Shown: positions 16,460-24,481, counted from the first letter of the stretch. The stretch is DNA of 29,405 nt from an uncultured Caryophanales bacterium (GCA_946628045.1 CAMOVZ010000009.1:1-29405); one strand, 5' to 3'. Notes: generated by a model from the letters alone, not told the origin. A program made the numbers and translations.

Positions 16460-16670
16460 ATTAAGCTATGATGATGTTTTATTAATATCACAAGAATTAA
16501 AAAAAGAATCTGATATAGTAAGAGAATTAGCCTCTAAAAGAAATATAAAAGAAATAATAGACTTTTCTTCTACTGTAGAAGGATACTCTAAATTTCTAGA
16601 AAATACCGTAGGTATAAATAAAGATGCTGATGAAGCACTGAAAGAATTAAGAGACAAAATTAATAAGTAA
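16449..16670 (+). CDS. Small helical protein, probable partner of the WXG100-like protein
   Basis: A 73-aa helical protein starting LSYDDVLLISQELKKES with a second helix EIIDFSSTVEGYSKFLENTV. No WxG is present. The order (motor, EsaB-like, two small helical proteins) and the 11-base overlap suggest that it pairs with the protein upstream, as EsxA/EsxB-type or accessory Lap-like proteins do. GGAGG at 16435-16439 precedes the ATG. Not recognised as a named family. Confidence 0.6.
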   Translation: MIDKLSYDDVLLISQELKKESDIVRELASKRNIKEIIDFSSTVEGYSKFLENTVGINKDADEALKELRDKINK

Positions 16671-16673
16671 AAA

Positions 16674-16708
16674 AAAGAATTAAAATTCAAAATATTTTAA
16701 TTCTTTTT
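16674..16708. terminator. Bidirectional terminator between the type VII locus and the phospholipase C-like gene
   Basis: Thirteen-base perfect stem AAAGAATTAAAAT / ATTTTAATTCTTT with seven-base loop; T run on the plus strand and, read from the other side, T run on the minus strand. The stop codon of the minus-strand gene lies in the left arm. Confidence 0.92.
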
Positions 16709-17648
16709 CTTCGTCTAAATTTATTCCACTAATATAACTTTTATTTAATAATAATTTATCTAAATCAACATCTTCCCCATTTAAAAAATCAAATACTTTC
16801 ATTAATATACTACGAGCTTCTTTTAAAGATTTTAAATATAAATCAACAAATGATTCATTACTAACCATATCATAATCACAAGGATTTCTCCATTCTTTAT
16901 GATTACTATTTAAAAAATTATGTTTATCTTCTAATGGATAATAATAACTTAAAGCTTCAAATCTAAATACTCTTCTAGGAGTAAAAGTATCTATTAATTT
17001 ATAGAAAAATCTTTTAATACCTAAAGTATCTCTTCTAAATAAATTAATAAATGTATTCATTTGTTTTAATGATTTATAGTATTTAGATGACATACCTTTA
17101 ATATTAAATGTAGTATAAAATGAATAATCTATAGTATTTTCTAAATCCATAGAAAACTTATTTTTATTATACCAAAACTTAGACATTTTAAATTTATATG
17201 GATTAGTATTTTCTCTTCTTTTAATCATATCATTATCTAAAAATACTTCCATAAAATGATGAATATTATTATATTTATAAGTACTACGATCTTTTTTATT
17301 AAACATGCCTGTCTTATATACTATATATGGATGAACAGTAGAATCTAATACATAATGTGAAATAAATCCTACTATAAATGAATATGTATCTTTATCATCA
17401 ATATTATGCGTTTTAACAAAGTTTAATAAATTAATAAAAAATTCATTAGTCTTATGAGTATGAAAATAATATTGAAATCTTCTTAAATTCTTTCCAGAAG
17501 ATAAAGATAAAATATTATAAAACATAATACTATCAGTACTTTGTGCAAACATCTTAGTTCTATTTAAATCTATCTTAGAACTAATATTATCTGGTAATAC
17601 TTCATATAAATCTTTTGCAAAATATGCATGTGTAATTGTAGCTGGCAT
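16680..17648 (-). CDS. Zinc-dependent phospholipase C-like protein
   Basis: A 322-aa protein of the zinc-dependent phospholipase C/S1-P1 type fold (PF00882-like, common as uncharacterised Bacillota proteins). It begins MPATITHAYFAKD, with the Met-Pro-x-x-x-THxxFA start of the family. Metal ligands are suggested by FHTHKT, the FISHYVLDSTVHPYI motif and HHFMEVFLD. No signal peptide, so it is unlike the secreted toxin form and probably cytosolic. Substrate unknown. Ribosome binding site GGAGG; its own promoter lies upstream at 17680-17688. It is convergent with the type VII locus and divergent from the Abi gene. Confidence 0.8.
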   Translation of the reverse strand: MPATITHAYFAKDLYEVLPDNISSKIDLNRTKMFAQSTDSIMFYNILSLSSGKNLRRFQYYFHTHKTNEFFINLLNFVKTHNIDDKDTYSFIVGFISHYVLDSTVHPYIVYKTGMFNKKDRSTYKYNNIHHFMEVFLDNDMIKRRENTNPYKFKMSKFWYNKNKFSMDLENTIDYSFYTTFNIKGMSSKYYKSLKQMNTFINLFRRDTLGIKRFFYKLIDTFTPRRVFRFEALSYYYPLEDKHNFLNSNHKEWRNPCDYDMVSNESFVDLYLKSLKEARSILMKVFDFLNGEDVDLDKLLLNKSYISGINLDEEKELKYFEF

Positions 17649-17679
17649 ATTATACCTCCATTACTAAAAGTCTAAAATT

Positions 17680-17688
17680 ATTATAACA
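17680..17688 (-). promoter_or_regulatory. Extended -10 promoter for the phospholipase C-like gene
   Basis: On the minus strand TG-T-TATAAT, about 30 bases before the ATG at 17648. Confidence 0.7.
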
Positions 17689-17715
17689 CTATTTATATTA
17701 TTTTTATATATATTG

Positions 17716-17724
17716 TGTTATAAT
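17716..17724 (+). promoter_or_regulatory. Extended -10 promoter for the Abi-HtrA operon
   Basis: TG-T-TATAAT ending 18 bases before ATG 17743. It forms a divergent pair with the promoter at 17680-17688. Confidence 0.72.
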
Positions 17725-17742
17725 TTATAATAGGTGAGATAT

Positions 17743-18690
17743 ATGGTAGAAAAACAATTTAAAACATTAGATGAACAAATAGATATCTTAAAACATAAAA
17801 GATTAGTAATTAAGGATGAAAGATATGCTAAAGAAGTATTATTAAGAGAAAACTATTTCTTTTTAATGGGATATCGTCACCTTTTTATAAAAAAAGATAA
17901 AGAATTTAAAGATGGTACTACATTTGAAGAATTATATAGTCTATTCTTATTTGATAGACATCTAAGAAATATAATATTTAAATACTTATTAGTAATAGAA
18001 AATAATTTAAAATCAATTTTTTCATACCAATTATCTAAAAAATATGGTTATAAAGAAAAAGATTATTTAAAGAATAATAACTTTACTACAGCACCAGAAA
18101 AACAAGCACAATTAAATGATTTATTAAGAAAGATGAAAAGACAAATAAGAGTAAATGGTAGTCAACACACAGCTACTCAACATTATGCATCTAATTATGG
18201 ATATATACCACTATGGATATTAGTAAAAGTATTATCTTTTGGAATTATAAGTGAACTATTCCAAGTATTAAAAATAGAAGATCAAAAAGAAATAGCTAGT
18301 ATATATGGAATAGATTATGAAACATTTATAGTATATTTACCAATATTAGCCAACTACAGAAATTTATGTGCTCATGAAGATATTTTATATGAAAATAGAA
18401 CACAAAAATGTATTGATGACACTATATACCATCAATTATTAAAAATAGAAAAAATAGATGATGAATATACTAAAGGTAAATATGATTTATTTGCACTATT
18501 AATAATAATAAAACAATTATTAAAAGAGGATGAATTTAAAAACATGACTCTAGAAATAGAAAATGTAGTAGAAACTCTAAATTATAATTTAAATACTATA
18601 AAAATAGATGATGTATTAAATAGAATGGGATTCCCCATCAATTGGAAAGACCTTTCAAGAATTGAAAGGAGTACTGATTTAAATGAATAA
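17743..18690 (+). CDS. Abi_2 / AbiD-AbiF-like protein with HEPN motif
   Basis: A 315-aa protein of the Abi_2 (AbiD/AbiF) family, known from lactococcal phage abortive infection. Recognisable features are the early LRENYFFLMGYRHLF segment, FLFDRHLRNIIFKYLLVIENNLKS and the HEPN-type RNLCAHEDILYENR motif (RNxxxH) near residue 205, which in HEPN proteins forms an RNase site. It is cytosolic and helical. ATG 17743 follows TAGGTGA. Its 3' end overlaps the protease gene by 8 bases, so the two are translationally coupled, which is unusual. The defence role is known for the family, not shown for this member. Confidence 0.85.
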   Translation: MVEKQFKTLDEQIDILKHKRLVIKDERYAKEVLLRENYFFLMGYRHLFIKKDKEFKDGTTFEELYSLFLFDRHLRNIIFKYLLVIENNLKSIFSYQLSKKYGYKEKDYLKNNNFTTAPEKQAQLNDLLRKMKRQIRVNGSQHTATQHYASNYGYIPLWILVKVLSFGIISELFQVLKIEDQKEIASIYGIDYETFIVYLPILANYRNLCAHEDILYENRTQKCIDDTIYHQLLKIEKIDDEYTKGKYDLFALLIIIKQLLKEDEFKNMTLEIENVVETLNYNLNTIKIDDVLNRMGFPINWKDLSRIERSTDLNE

Positions 18691-19696
18691 AAATATAATA
18701 CAAACAATTATATCTTTTATAATAGGAGCTTTAGTAATGTTTCTAATAATCACAAATTTATATAATCCTAATAGAACACAAATAATAGAAAAAACATCAC
18801 TAAATAAAGCAATCAATAAGATATATGATGCAACTGTATCTATAGAAACATATAATGCATCTATTAAAAAGAATACAGGAACAGGATTCTTTTATAAAAA
18901 AGATAATAAATATGCATACATCCTAACAAATGAACATGTAGTATCAAAAGGTGATGATGTAGAAATAATAACTTCTAATGATGAACAAGTAAAAGCAGAA
19001 GTACTAGGTAAAGACCAATATCTAGATCTTTCAGTATTAAGAGTAGATAAAAAATATGCTAAACAAATAGCTATAATAGGTAATAGTGAAGACTCTAAAT
19101 TAGGAGATACTATATTCACAGTAGGTTCACCCCTAGGACATAAATATAAAGGTTCTATTGCTACAGGAACACTTTCAGGAAAAGATAGACAAGTTGCAGT
19201 AGAAACTACTGATAAAGAAGATTGGATTATGAAAACTATTCAAGTAGATGCATCAATTAATCCAGGTAATAGTGGAGGACCACTTCTAAATATAAATGGA
19301 GAAGTAATAGGTATTGTTTCATTAAAATTAGTAGATGATGATGTAGAAGGTATGGGCTTTGCTATTCCAATAGAATATGCAATGAATTATATTGATCAAT
19401 TAGAAAAAAATGAAAAAATAAAATATCCAGAATTAGGAATAAAAATAACTGAATCAAATGATACATCTACATTATTAAAAAATGATATTGATATAAATCA
19501 AGAAGATGGAATAATAGTATTAGAAGATAAATTAGGTCTTAAAAAAGGAGATTTAATTATAAAAATTAATGGTCATGAAGTAAAAGATATGAATACTTTA
19601 AAATATGAATTATACCAATATAAAATAAAAGATAGAGTAGGAGTAACTTATATTAGAAATAATATAAAGAAAAATATAAAAATAACTCTATCATAG
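18683..19696 (+). CDS. HtrA/DegP-type membrane-anchored serine protease with PDZ domain
   Basis: A 337-aa envelope protease. One N-terminal membrane helix (about 5-25) anchors it, with the catalytic domain outside. The trypsin-like triad is His85 (LTNEHVV), Asp115 (YLDLSVL) and Ser197 (NPGNSGGPL). A PDZ domain follows from about 250, including the GDLIIKINGHEVKD segment. HtrA proteins degrade misfolded exported proteins. A weak AAAGGAGT lies ten bases before the start, and the ATG lies inside the end of the Abi gene. Followed after 7 bases by a small membrane protein. Confidence 0.93.
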   Translation: MNKNIIQTIISFIIGALVMFLIITNLYNPNRTQIIEKTSLNKAINKIYDATVSIETYNASIKKNTGTGFFYKKDNKYAYILTNEHVVSKGDDVEIITSNDEQVKAEVLGKDQYLDLSVLRVDKKYAKQIAIIGNSEDSKLGDTIFTVGSPLGHKYKGSIATGTLSGKDRQVAVETTDKEDWIMKTIQVDASINPGNSGGPLLNINGEVIGIVSLKLVDDDVEGMGFAIPIEYAMNYIDQLEKNEKIKYPELGIKITESNDTSTLLKNDIDINQEDGIIVLEDKLGLKKGDLIIKINGHEVKDMNTLKYELYQYKIKDRVGVTYIRNNIKKNIKITLS

Positions 19697-19703
19697 GAGT
19701 AAT

Positions 19704-19946
19704 ATGGAAGAAAGATTAAATGAATTAGAAGAAAGAATAGAATTCTTAGAAAAAAAAGAAAAAAGAAGAACTATTTTTTCAATAATAAAATTAATTATAT
19801 ATATATTAATAAGTATAGGATTAATATATTTTGGATATAGAATATATACAAATATAAAAGAAACTATAAAACCATATAAAGAGATAATAGATAAGACAAA
19901 TAGTGTAGATAAAAGTATTAAAAGTATAGAAGATTTATTTAAATAA
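19704..19946 (+). CDS. Small coiled-coil single-pass membrane protein
   Basis: An 80-aa protein not assigned to a family. Residues 1-22 form a charged coiled-coil (ERLNELEERIEFLEKKEK), residues about 25-47 a membrane helix (IIKLIIYILISIGLIYFGY), and the end is a charged helix. It could be a partner or adaptor of the HtrA-type protease, whose stop is 7 bases upstream. AGGAGT ribosome binding site. Last gene of the operon. Confidence 0.72.
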   Translation: MEERLNELEERIEFLEKKEKRRTIFSIIKLIIYILISIGLIYFGYRIYTNIKETIKPYKEIIDKTNSVDKSIKSIEDLFK

Positions 19947-19972
19947 AACTAGATTTAATCTAGTTTTTTTGT
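19946..19972 (+). terminator. Terminator of the Abi-HtrA operon
   Basis: Nine-base stem AAACTAGAT / ATCTAGTTT with loop TTA and a T run. Confidence 0.93.
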
Positions 19973-20016
19973 GTCATTTTACCTACAAAACCATATCTTA
20001 TTATAGAGGTGAATTT

Positions 20017-21204
20017 ATGATAGAAGGTATAATTGTAGATGCAGGTCATGGAGGAATAGATAGTGGTGCTGTAGGTAATGGACTATTAGAAAAAGATTTA
20101 AATCTACAAGCAGCTAATTATATGTTTAATAGATTAAAAGAATTAGGAATACCTGCTAAAATGACAAGAGATAATGATGAGTATCTTCCAAAAGATGAAA
20201 GAATAAGACGAGTAAAAAATCTATATAATGATAGTCCAAATACAATACTAGTATCAAATCATATAAATGCAGGAAATGGAGAAGGTGCAGAAGTAGTTTA
20301 TTCACTAAAGAATAACTCTACACTAGCAGATTTAGTACTTAATAATATAGGAGAAGCTGGTCAAATAAAAAGAAAAACATATCAAAGAAGATTACCTGAA
20401 AATCCTAATAAAGATTATTACTATATTTTAAGAGAAACAGGTAATACTACACCAATACTTGTAGAATATGGTTTTATTGATAATGTAAATGATTCAAAAA
20501 AACTAAAAAATAATTTAAATGATTATGTAGAAGGAGTAGTAAAAGCAATAGCTGAATATATAGATTATCCATATACACCACCAGGTAGTGGAGAAGTAAA
20601 AGATTATTATACAGTAGAAAAAAATGATACATTATATTCTATATCTAGGAGGTTTAATATTCCAATAGATGAAATAATAAGAATAAACAATTTAACTAGC
20701 GATATCTTATCTATTGGACAAAAAATATACTTAACAGAAAATACTCAAGATGAAACAATATACATTGTACAAAAAGGAGATACCTTATATTCAATATCTA
20801 GAAAATTTAATATACCAGTAAATAAATTAATAGAATTAAATAATTTAACTAATAATGATATATACCCAAACCAAGAATTAATTATAGTAGAACAAGATCC
20901 AATTATTAATAATAATTATGATATATATGAAGTAGTAAAAAATGATAGTTTATGGGCAATAGCCAATAAATATAATATTAAAGTAAATGACTTAATAGAA
21001 TTAAATAATTTAAATGATTTAAATATAAAAGTAGGACAAAAATTATTAGTACCTAAACAAAAAGATAATATATACATAGTAGAAAAAGGAGATACTCTAT
21101 GGAGTGTAGCTAGAAAAAATAATATAACAGTAAATGAATTGAAAGAATTAAATAATTTAACTAGTAATATAATAAGTATAGGTCAAATGTTAAAAGTAAA
21201 ATAA
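20017..21204 (+). CDS. N-acetylmuramoyl-L-alanine amidase (Amidase_3) with four LysM domains, no signal peptide
   Basis: A 395-aa zinc amidase that would cut the sugar-peptide bond of peptidoglycan. The Amidase_3 domain (about 1-180) has DAGHGG with zinc His9, the Glu of LLEKDLN, a second His in VSNHINA and the catalytic Glu in LVEYGF. A short linker (PYTPPGSGE) leads to four LysM wall-binding repeats starting near 197, 247, 302 and 351, each with a K(G/N)D(T/S)L(Y/W) core. The true start is ATG 20017 behind GAGGTGA; a longer frame from 19969 starts in the preceding terminator. There is no signal peptide or membrane helix, so it should stay in the cytosol unless released by a holin, lysis or another exporter. 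Confidence 0.92.
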   Translation: MIEGIIVDAGHGGIDSGAVGNGLLEKDLNLQAANYMFNRLKELGIPAKMTRDNDEYLPKDERIRRVKNLYNDSPNTILVSNHINAGNGEGAEVVYSLKNNSTLADLVLNNIGEAGQIKRKTYQRRLPENPNKDYYYILRETGNTTPILVEYGFIDNVNDSKKLKNNLNDYVEGVVKAIAEYIDYPYTPPGSGEVKDYYTVEKNDTLYSISRRFNIPIDEIIRINNLTSDILSIGQKIYLTENTQDETIYIVQKGDTLYSISRKFNIPVNKLIELNNLTNNDIYPNQELIIVEQDPIINNNYDIYEVVKNDSLWAIANKYNIKVNDLIELNNLNDLNIKVGQKLLVPKQKDNIYIVEKGDTLWSVARKNNITVNELKELNNLTSNIISIGQMLKVK

Positions 21205-21205
21205 A

Positions 21206-21226
21206 AAAAGCACTAAGTGCTTTTAT
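21206..21226. terminator. Bidirectional terminator between amidase and thioredoxin-like gene
   Basis: Eight-base stem AAAAGCAC / GTGCTTTT with loop TAA between convergent genes; A and T runs on either side serve both directions. The stop of the minus-strand gene lies in it. Confidence 0.88.
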
Positions 21227-21768
21227 TTTGTTTTACTTCTAGCTTTATATACACCAAAGCAGATACCACCAACAACTACTAAAATAATAAGTAGTGCTAG
21301 AACATCAGAACCAGTTGAATCTTTTTCAGTTTTCTTTTCAAGATCAGGTAAAAGATTAATAATATCATATCTATCTTTTACATCTTTTTCAAACTCAGAT
21401 TTAATTTGTTCGATCATTTCAGGTGTATAACTTTCAGTAAATCCATTCCATGATTTATTACCAATAATGATATAAGGAACACCTTGAGCTTCTTCTCCTC
21501 TAGCTTCAGCTACTCTTTGCATTAATTCAGCATTTTCTTGATTATACCAAGTTTCATAATCAACTATTTGAAAATAATCTCCATATTCTTCTTCAATACT
21601 TTCAAACCAAGCTTCAGCCTCTGCACAGTGAGAACATCCTTCTCCTCTAAAGAAATATATTTTTACTTCTTTTGATTCAGTAGAAGTAGTTTCTTCTCCT
21701 TCTGCAAATACTGCGATTGGTAGTAATAATGCAACGAATAATACTAATAAGTATTTTAATTTTTTCAT
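21223..21768 (-). CDS. Exported membrane-anchored thioredoxin-like protein
   Basis: A 181-aa protein with a signal peptide (KKLKYLLVLFVALLLPIAVFAEG), a thioredoxin-fold domain with redox pair Cys45-Cys48 (GEGCSHCAEAEAW), the cis-Pro region GVPYIIIG, and a C-terminal membrane helix (about 155-173) with a basic tail. It is expected outside the cell at the membrane as a thiol-disulfide exchange protein. The substrate is unknown. It is 39 bases downstream of the radical SAM gene on the same strand, with a possible promoter (TATGAT/TATTAT) in the gap. Ribosome binding site AGGAGGG. Confidence 0.88.
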   Translation of the reverse strand: MKKLKYLLVLFVALLLPIAVFAEGEETTSTESKEVKIYFFRGEGCSHCAEAEAWFESIEEEYGDYFQIVDYETWYNQENAELMQRVAEARGEEAQGVPYIIIGNKSWNGFTESYTPEMIEQIKSEFEKDVKDRYDIINLLPDLEKKTEKDSTGSDVLALLIILVVVGGICFGVYKARSKTK

Positions 21769-21807
21769 TATATCCCTCCTAAAATAATAATATCATAAAT
21801 ACCCAAA

Positions 21808-22698
21808 TTAAACAATTTTTTTATTAAATTGAGGAATAAAACTCTCACTAGCAGCATCACCTTCTTGAACAAAAGCATTACTAACACCAATACTTAAAGC
21901 ATAATCAATAACACTATCATATTCTTTATCAGTAACTTTCCTATTTAAATTACTATACTTACATTTATTAATAGGTGTATATTGATTCATAATACTAATA
22001 AATATATCATCACCATAAGTTCTATATAAATATTCAATAATTTTTTTACTATCATCAATATGTCCAGGTAATATTAATACTCTAACGACTAATCCTTTTT
22101 TTAATAAACCATTTTCATCAAATTCACATTTTCCAACTTGTCTATACATTTCATCTATAGCCATTGTAGCTGTTTCAAAATAATTAGAACACAATGAATA
22201 CTTTTCTCCTAAACTATCATCAAAATATCTAAGATCTGCTAAATATATATCAACTAAATTCCTACAAGCTATAATAGTACCAACATTTTCATAACTACTA
22301 GTATTGTATACAACAGGTATTTTTAGTTCTTTATCTTTTATTTTATGCAAAACAGAAACAATATTAGGAACGTAATGAGTAGGTGTAACTAAATTAATAT
22401 TATGAGCACCATTACTTTGCAACTCTAACATAATTTCAGATAGTCTCTTATTACTAATTAATTTACCATATCCATCAATACTAATCTTTTTATTTTGGCA
22501 ATACAAACATCTAAGATTACAATTAGAAAAAAATATAGTACCACTACCATTATCACCTGAAATAATAGGCTCCTCCCACATATGTAGAGAATAATATGCC
22601 ACTTTTACTTTATTAGTAGCTCCACAAAAACCCTTTTCATGATATCTATTAACTCCACATTTCCTAGGACATAACATACATCTTTTTAATAACTCCAT
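21808..22698 (-). CDS. Radical SAM protein, PflX/COG1313-like
   Basis: A 296-aa radical SAM enzyme related to pyruvate formate-lyase activating enzymes. The cluster motif CxxxCxxC is at Cys60, Cys64 and Cys67 (SNCNLRCLYCQNK). Before it is the Cys-rich N-terminus typical of COG1313 (Cys7, 10, 14, 25: CMLCPRKCGVNR...GFCGA). Later motifs include LADLRYFDD and VRVLILPGH. The target of the family is not established. ATG 22698 is chosen because AGAGGGA directly precedes it; an upstream ATG at 22725 lacks a ribosome binding site and would overlap the promoter. Confidence 0.88.
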   Translation of the reverse strand: MELLKRCMLCPRKCGVNRYHEKGFCGATNKVKVAYYSLHMWEEPIISGDNGSGTIFFSNCNLRCLYCQNKKISIDGYGKLISNKRLSEIMLELQSNGAHNINLVTPTHYVPNIVSVLHKIKDKELKIPVVYNTSSYENVGTIIACRNLVDIYLADLRYFDDSLGEKYSLCSNYFETATMAIDEMYRQVGKCEFDENGLLKKGLVVRVLILPGHIDDSKKIIEYLYRTYGDDIFISIMNQYTPINKCKYSNLNRKVTDKEYDSVIDYALSIGVSNAFVQEGDAASESFIPQFNKKIV

Positions 22699-22715
22699 AA
22701 TAATCCCTCTAAAAT

Positions 22716-22724
22716 ATTTTATCA
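22716..22724 (-). promoter_or_regulatory. Extended -10 promoter (TGATAAAAT) for the radical SAM gene
   Basis: Minus strand TG-A-TAAAAT, just downstream of the T run of the terminator at 22731-22753. Confidence 0.6.
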
Positions 22725-22730
22725 CAAAAT

Positions 22731-22753
22731 AAAAAAATAGCCGAAGCTATTTT
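22731..22753 (-). terminator. Terminator after the tail-anchored protein gene
   Basis: On the minus strand: stem AAAATAGC / GCTATTTT with a stable TTCG tetraloop, then a T run. The stop codon of the gene at 22747 lies in the first arm. Confidence 0.92.
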
Positions 22754-23673
22754 AATACTACATTTAAAATCATAGCTATTAATATTAATCCAGTCATTAT
22801 TAATAAAGCTAAACTAATATTAAATATACTAATAACCCCAGATTCTTTATTACTAGTATTAGGAGTATCTTTTTTAACTAATTGTTTATGAATATCATTT
22901 TCTTGAACTTTATTAGATTCCTTAACTGGTTCAGGGGTATTAAACATTTCGTTTAATTCATTATTAACAACAGGTTTTTCTACACTAACAGGTTCAGTAG
23001 TAACTGTTTGATTCTCTTGAACTTGTTGTTCATTTTTCTTTTTTTCTTGTAACTCTATAAGTTTATCTTTTGGAATAGTTGCCATGAATATTCTAGTATC
23101 ACCAAACATTCTAACAAATTTCTCTTCATTAGTTTCTCCTACTTCAAAACCTCTTTCTTTAAATAAGTTTTGAGCTAATCTTAAAGTAGGTGATATAGCA
23201 GCTACTGTAGAAACATCTTTTAAACTTTCATCTGTATCTAATATTTCAACAACTTTATCTAAAGCATCATCTAACTTAGGAGCTACTACATCATTAAGAT
23301 ATTTAGTAGGACCTCCAGCGTTAGCCATTTCTTCTCGTACAGATTTAGGAACGACATGAATATGAAGAGTATTATTAGAAACTCTACAATCAAACAAATC
23401 ATTTAAATCATAATGTTTTTGTTCTTCTTTAGGTATTTCTTTTTCTTGAAGTTTCTTTTCTTTTTCTTGTTTCTTTCTCTCAATAATACTAATCATTTCC
23501 TTAGTAATATCATCATAAGTTAAATTAGTATATAAGTATCTATCAACAGCTTTTCTTTTTAAATCTTCAACGCTTTCGGAAAACAGATGACTAAATCTTC
23601 CATATAACATTTCTACAAATGTTTCTATATATTTCTTTCTTACTAATATTTCTCTATTCATATCTTGATTCAT
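22747..23673 (-). CDS. Unknown tail-anchored protein
   Basis: A 308-aa protein of no recognised family. Residues 1-100 are helical and charged, ending in a Lys/Glu-rich coiled-coil stretch. Residues about 90-200 are a mixed folded domain (NNTLHIHVVPKSVREEM... to FGDTRIFMATIPKDKL). Residues 205-275 are low-complexity (Gln, Val, Pro, Asn). A single membrane helix (about 282-305, ISLALLIMTGLILIAMILNVV) ends the chain, so the protein is anchored by its tail with the domain in the cytosol. It has its own strong divergent promoter and a terminator. Confidence 0.8.
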   Translation of the reverse strand: MNQDMNREILVRKKYIETFVEMLYGRFSHLFSESVEDLKRKAVDRYLYTNLTYDDITKEMISIIERKKQEKEKKLQEKEIPKEEQKHYDLNDLFDCRVSNNTLHIHVVPKSVREEMANAGGPTKYLNDVVAPKLDDALDKVVEILDTDESLKDVSTVAAISPTLRLAQNLFKERGFEVGETNEEKFVRMFGDTRIFMATIPKDKLIELQEKKKNEQQVQENQTVTTEPVSVEKPVVNNELNEMFNTPEPVKESNKVQENDIHKQLVKKDTPNTSNKESGVISIFNISLALLIMTGLILIAMILNVVLK

Positions 23674-23692
23674 ATCATCACATCCTAAAATA

Positions 23693-23722
23693 ATTATAAC
23701 AAATAATAATAAAAATTGACAA
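23693..23722 (-). promoter_or_regulatory. Promoter of the tail-anchored protein gene
   Basis: On the minus strand TTGTCA, 18-base spacer, TG-T-TATAAT. The -35 lies on the same bases as the -35 of the opposite promoter. Confidence 0.75.
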
Positions 23723-23744
23723 TAAAATAAACTTAAATTACAAT
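23716..23744 (+). promoter_or_regulatory. Promoter of the aquaporin gene
   Basis: Consensus TTGACA (23716-23721), 17-base spacer, TACAAT (23739-23744). It is the best -35 in the window and shares TTGACAA with the divergent promoter. Confidence 0.85.
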
Positions 23745-23766
23745 TAAAATAGAAAGGAGAATTGAG

Positions 23767-24441
23767 ATGAAAAAGTATATTGCTGAATTCTTAGGAACAC
23801 TTGTATTAGTATTATTTGGAACAGGAATAGCAGTTGTGTCAGGGGGAGACCTAGTAGCTACATCATTAGCTTTTGGTTTAGCTATTGTTGCTGAAGCTTA
23901 TGTAATAGGTTCTATCTCAGGATGTCACGTTAACCCAGCTGTATCTTTAGCTATGTTAATTAATAAAAAACTATCAGTTAAAGATTTTGTTTGTTACGTA
24001 ATATCTCAAGTATTAGGAGCTATCGCAGGTAGTGCAATTCTATTCTTTATCTTAAGTAATACAAACTTAGGAACTACTGCATTAGGAGCTAATTTCTATG
24101 GAGAATTATCTGCTAATAACATATCTTTAGTAGCTGCAATAGTAACAGAAATAGTATTAACATGTGTATTTATTTATACTATTTTAGGAGTTACTAGTGA
24201 AGAAAAAAATTCTAGTGTTGCAGGAATAGTTATTGGTTTAACATTAACTTTTGTTCATTTAATAGGAATACCTCTAACAGGAACATCAGTTAACCCAGCA
24301 AGAAGTCTAGCTCCAGCTATATTCTTAGGTGGAGAAGCTATAAGACAAATATGGGTATTTATTTTAGCACCACTAGTAGGTGGAACTCTTGCTGCATTCT
24401 TATTTAAATATTTAAACGCAACTAAAAAGAAATCTAAATAA
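23767..24441 (+). CDS. Aquaporin (AqpZ-like MIP channel)
   Basis: A 224-aa six-helix channel of the MIP family. Both half-helix signatures are present: NPA at 56-58 (GCHVNPAVSLAM) and 176-178 (GTSVNPARSLAPA). The filter residues His164 (TFVHLIGIP) and Arg179 fit a water channel like AqpZ rather than a glycerol facilitator, which normally has Gly in place of His and an Asp after the second NPA-R. GAAAGGAGA ribosome binding site, strong promoter at 23716-23744, and its own terminator: a single-gene unit. Confidence 0.93.
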   Translation: MKKYIAEFLGTLVLVLFGTGIAVVSGGDLVATSLAFGLAIVAEAYVIGSISGCHVNPAVSLAMLINKKLSVKDFVCYVISQVLGAIAGSAILFFILSNTNLGTTALGANFYGELSANNISLVAAIVTEIVLTCVFIYTILGVTSEEKNSSVAGIVIGLTLTFVHLIGIPLTGTSVNPARSLAPAIFLGGEAIRQIWVFILAPLVGGTLAAFLFKYLNATKKKSK

Positions 24442-24444
24442 TAC

Positions 24445-24473
24445 AAAAAACACCTAAAAAGGTGTTTTTTTAT
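24445..24473 (+). terminator. Terminator after the aquaporin gene
   Basis: Eleven-base stem AAAAAACACCT / AGGTGTTTTTT with loop AAAA and a T run. Confidence 0.95.
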
Positions 24474-24481
24474 TTTTACTT

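Noticed and set aside
6379..19966. Identical stem AACTAGAT/ATCTAGTT in the rplM leader and the 19946-19972 terminator as a repeat family
   Set aside because: Only two copies, with different loops and flanks, and a short AT-rich stem; coincidence is sufficient.
19969..20016. Longer N-terminus for the LysM amidase, possibly a signal peptide
   Set aside because: The extra 16 residues start in the terminator T run, are not hydrophobic like a signal peptide, and ATG 20017 has a good ribosome binding site.
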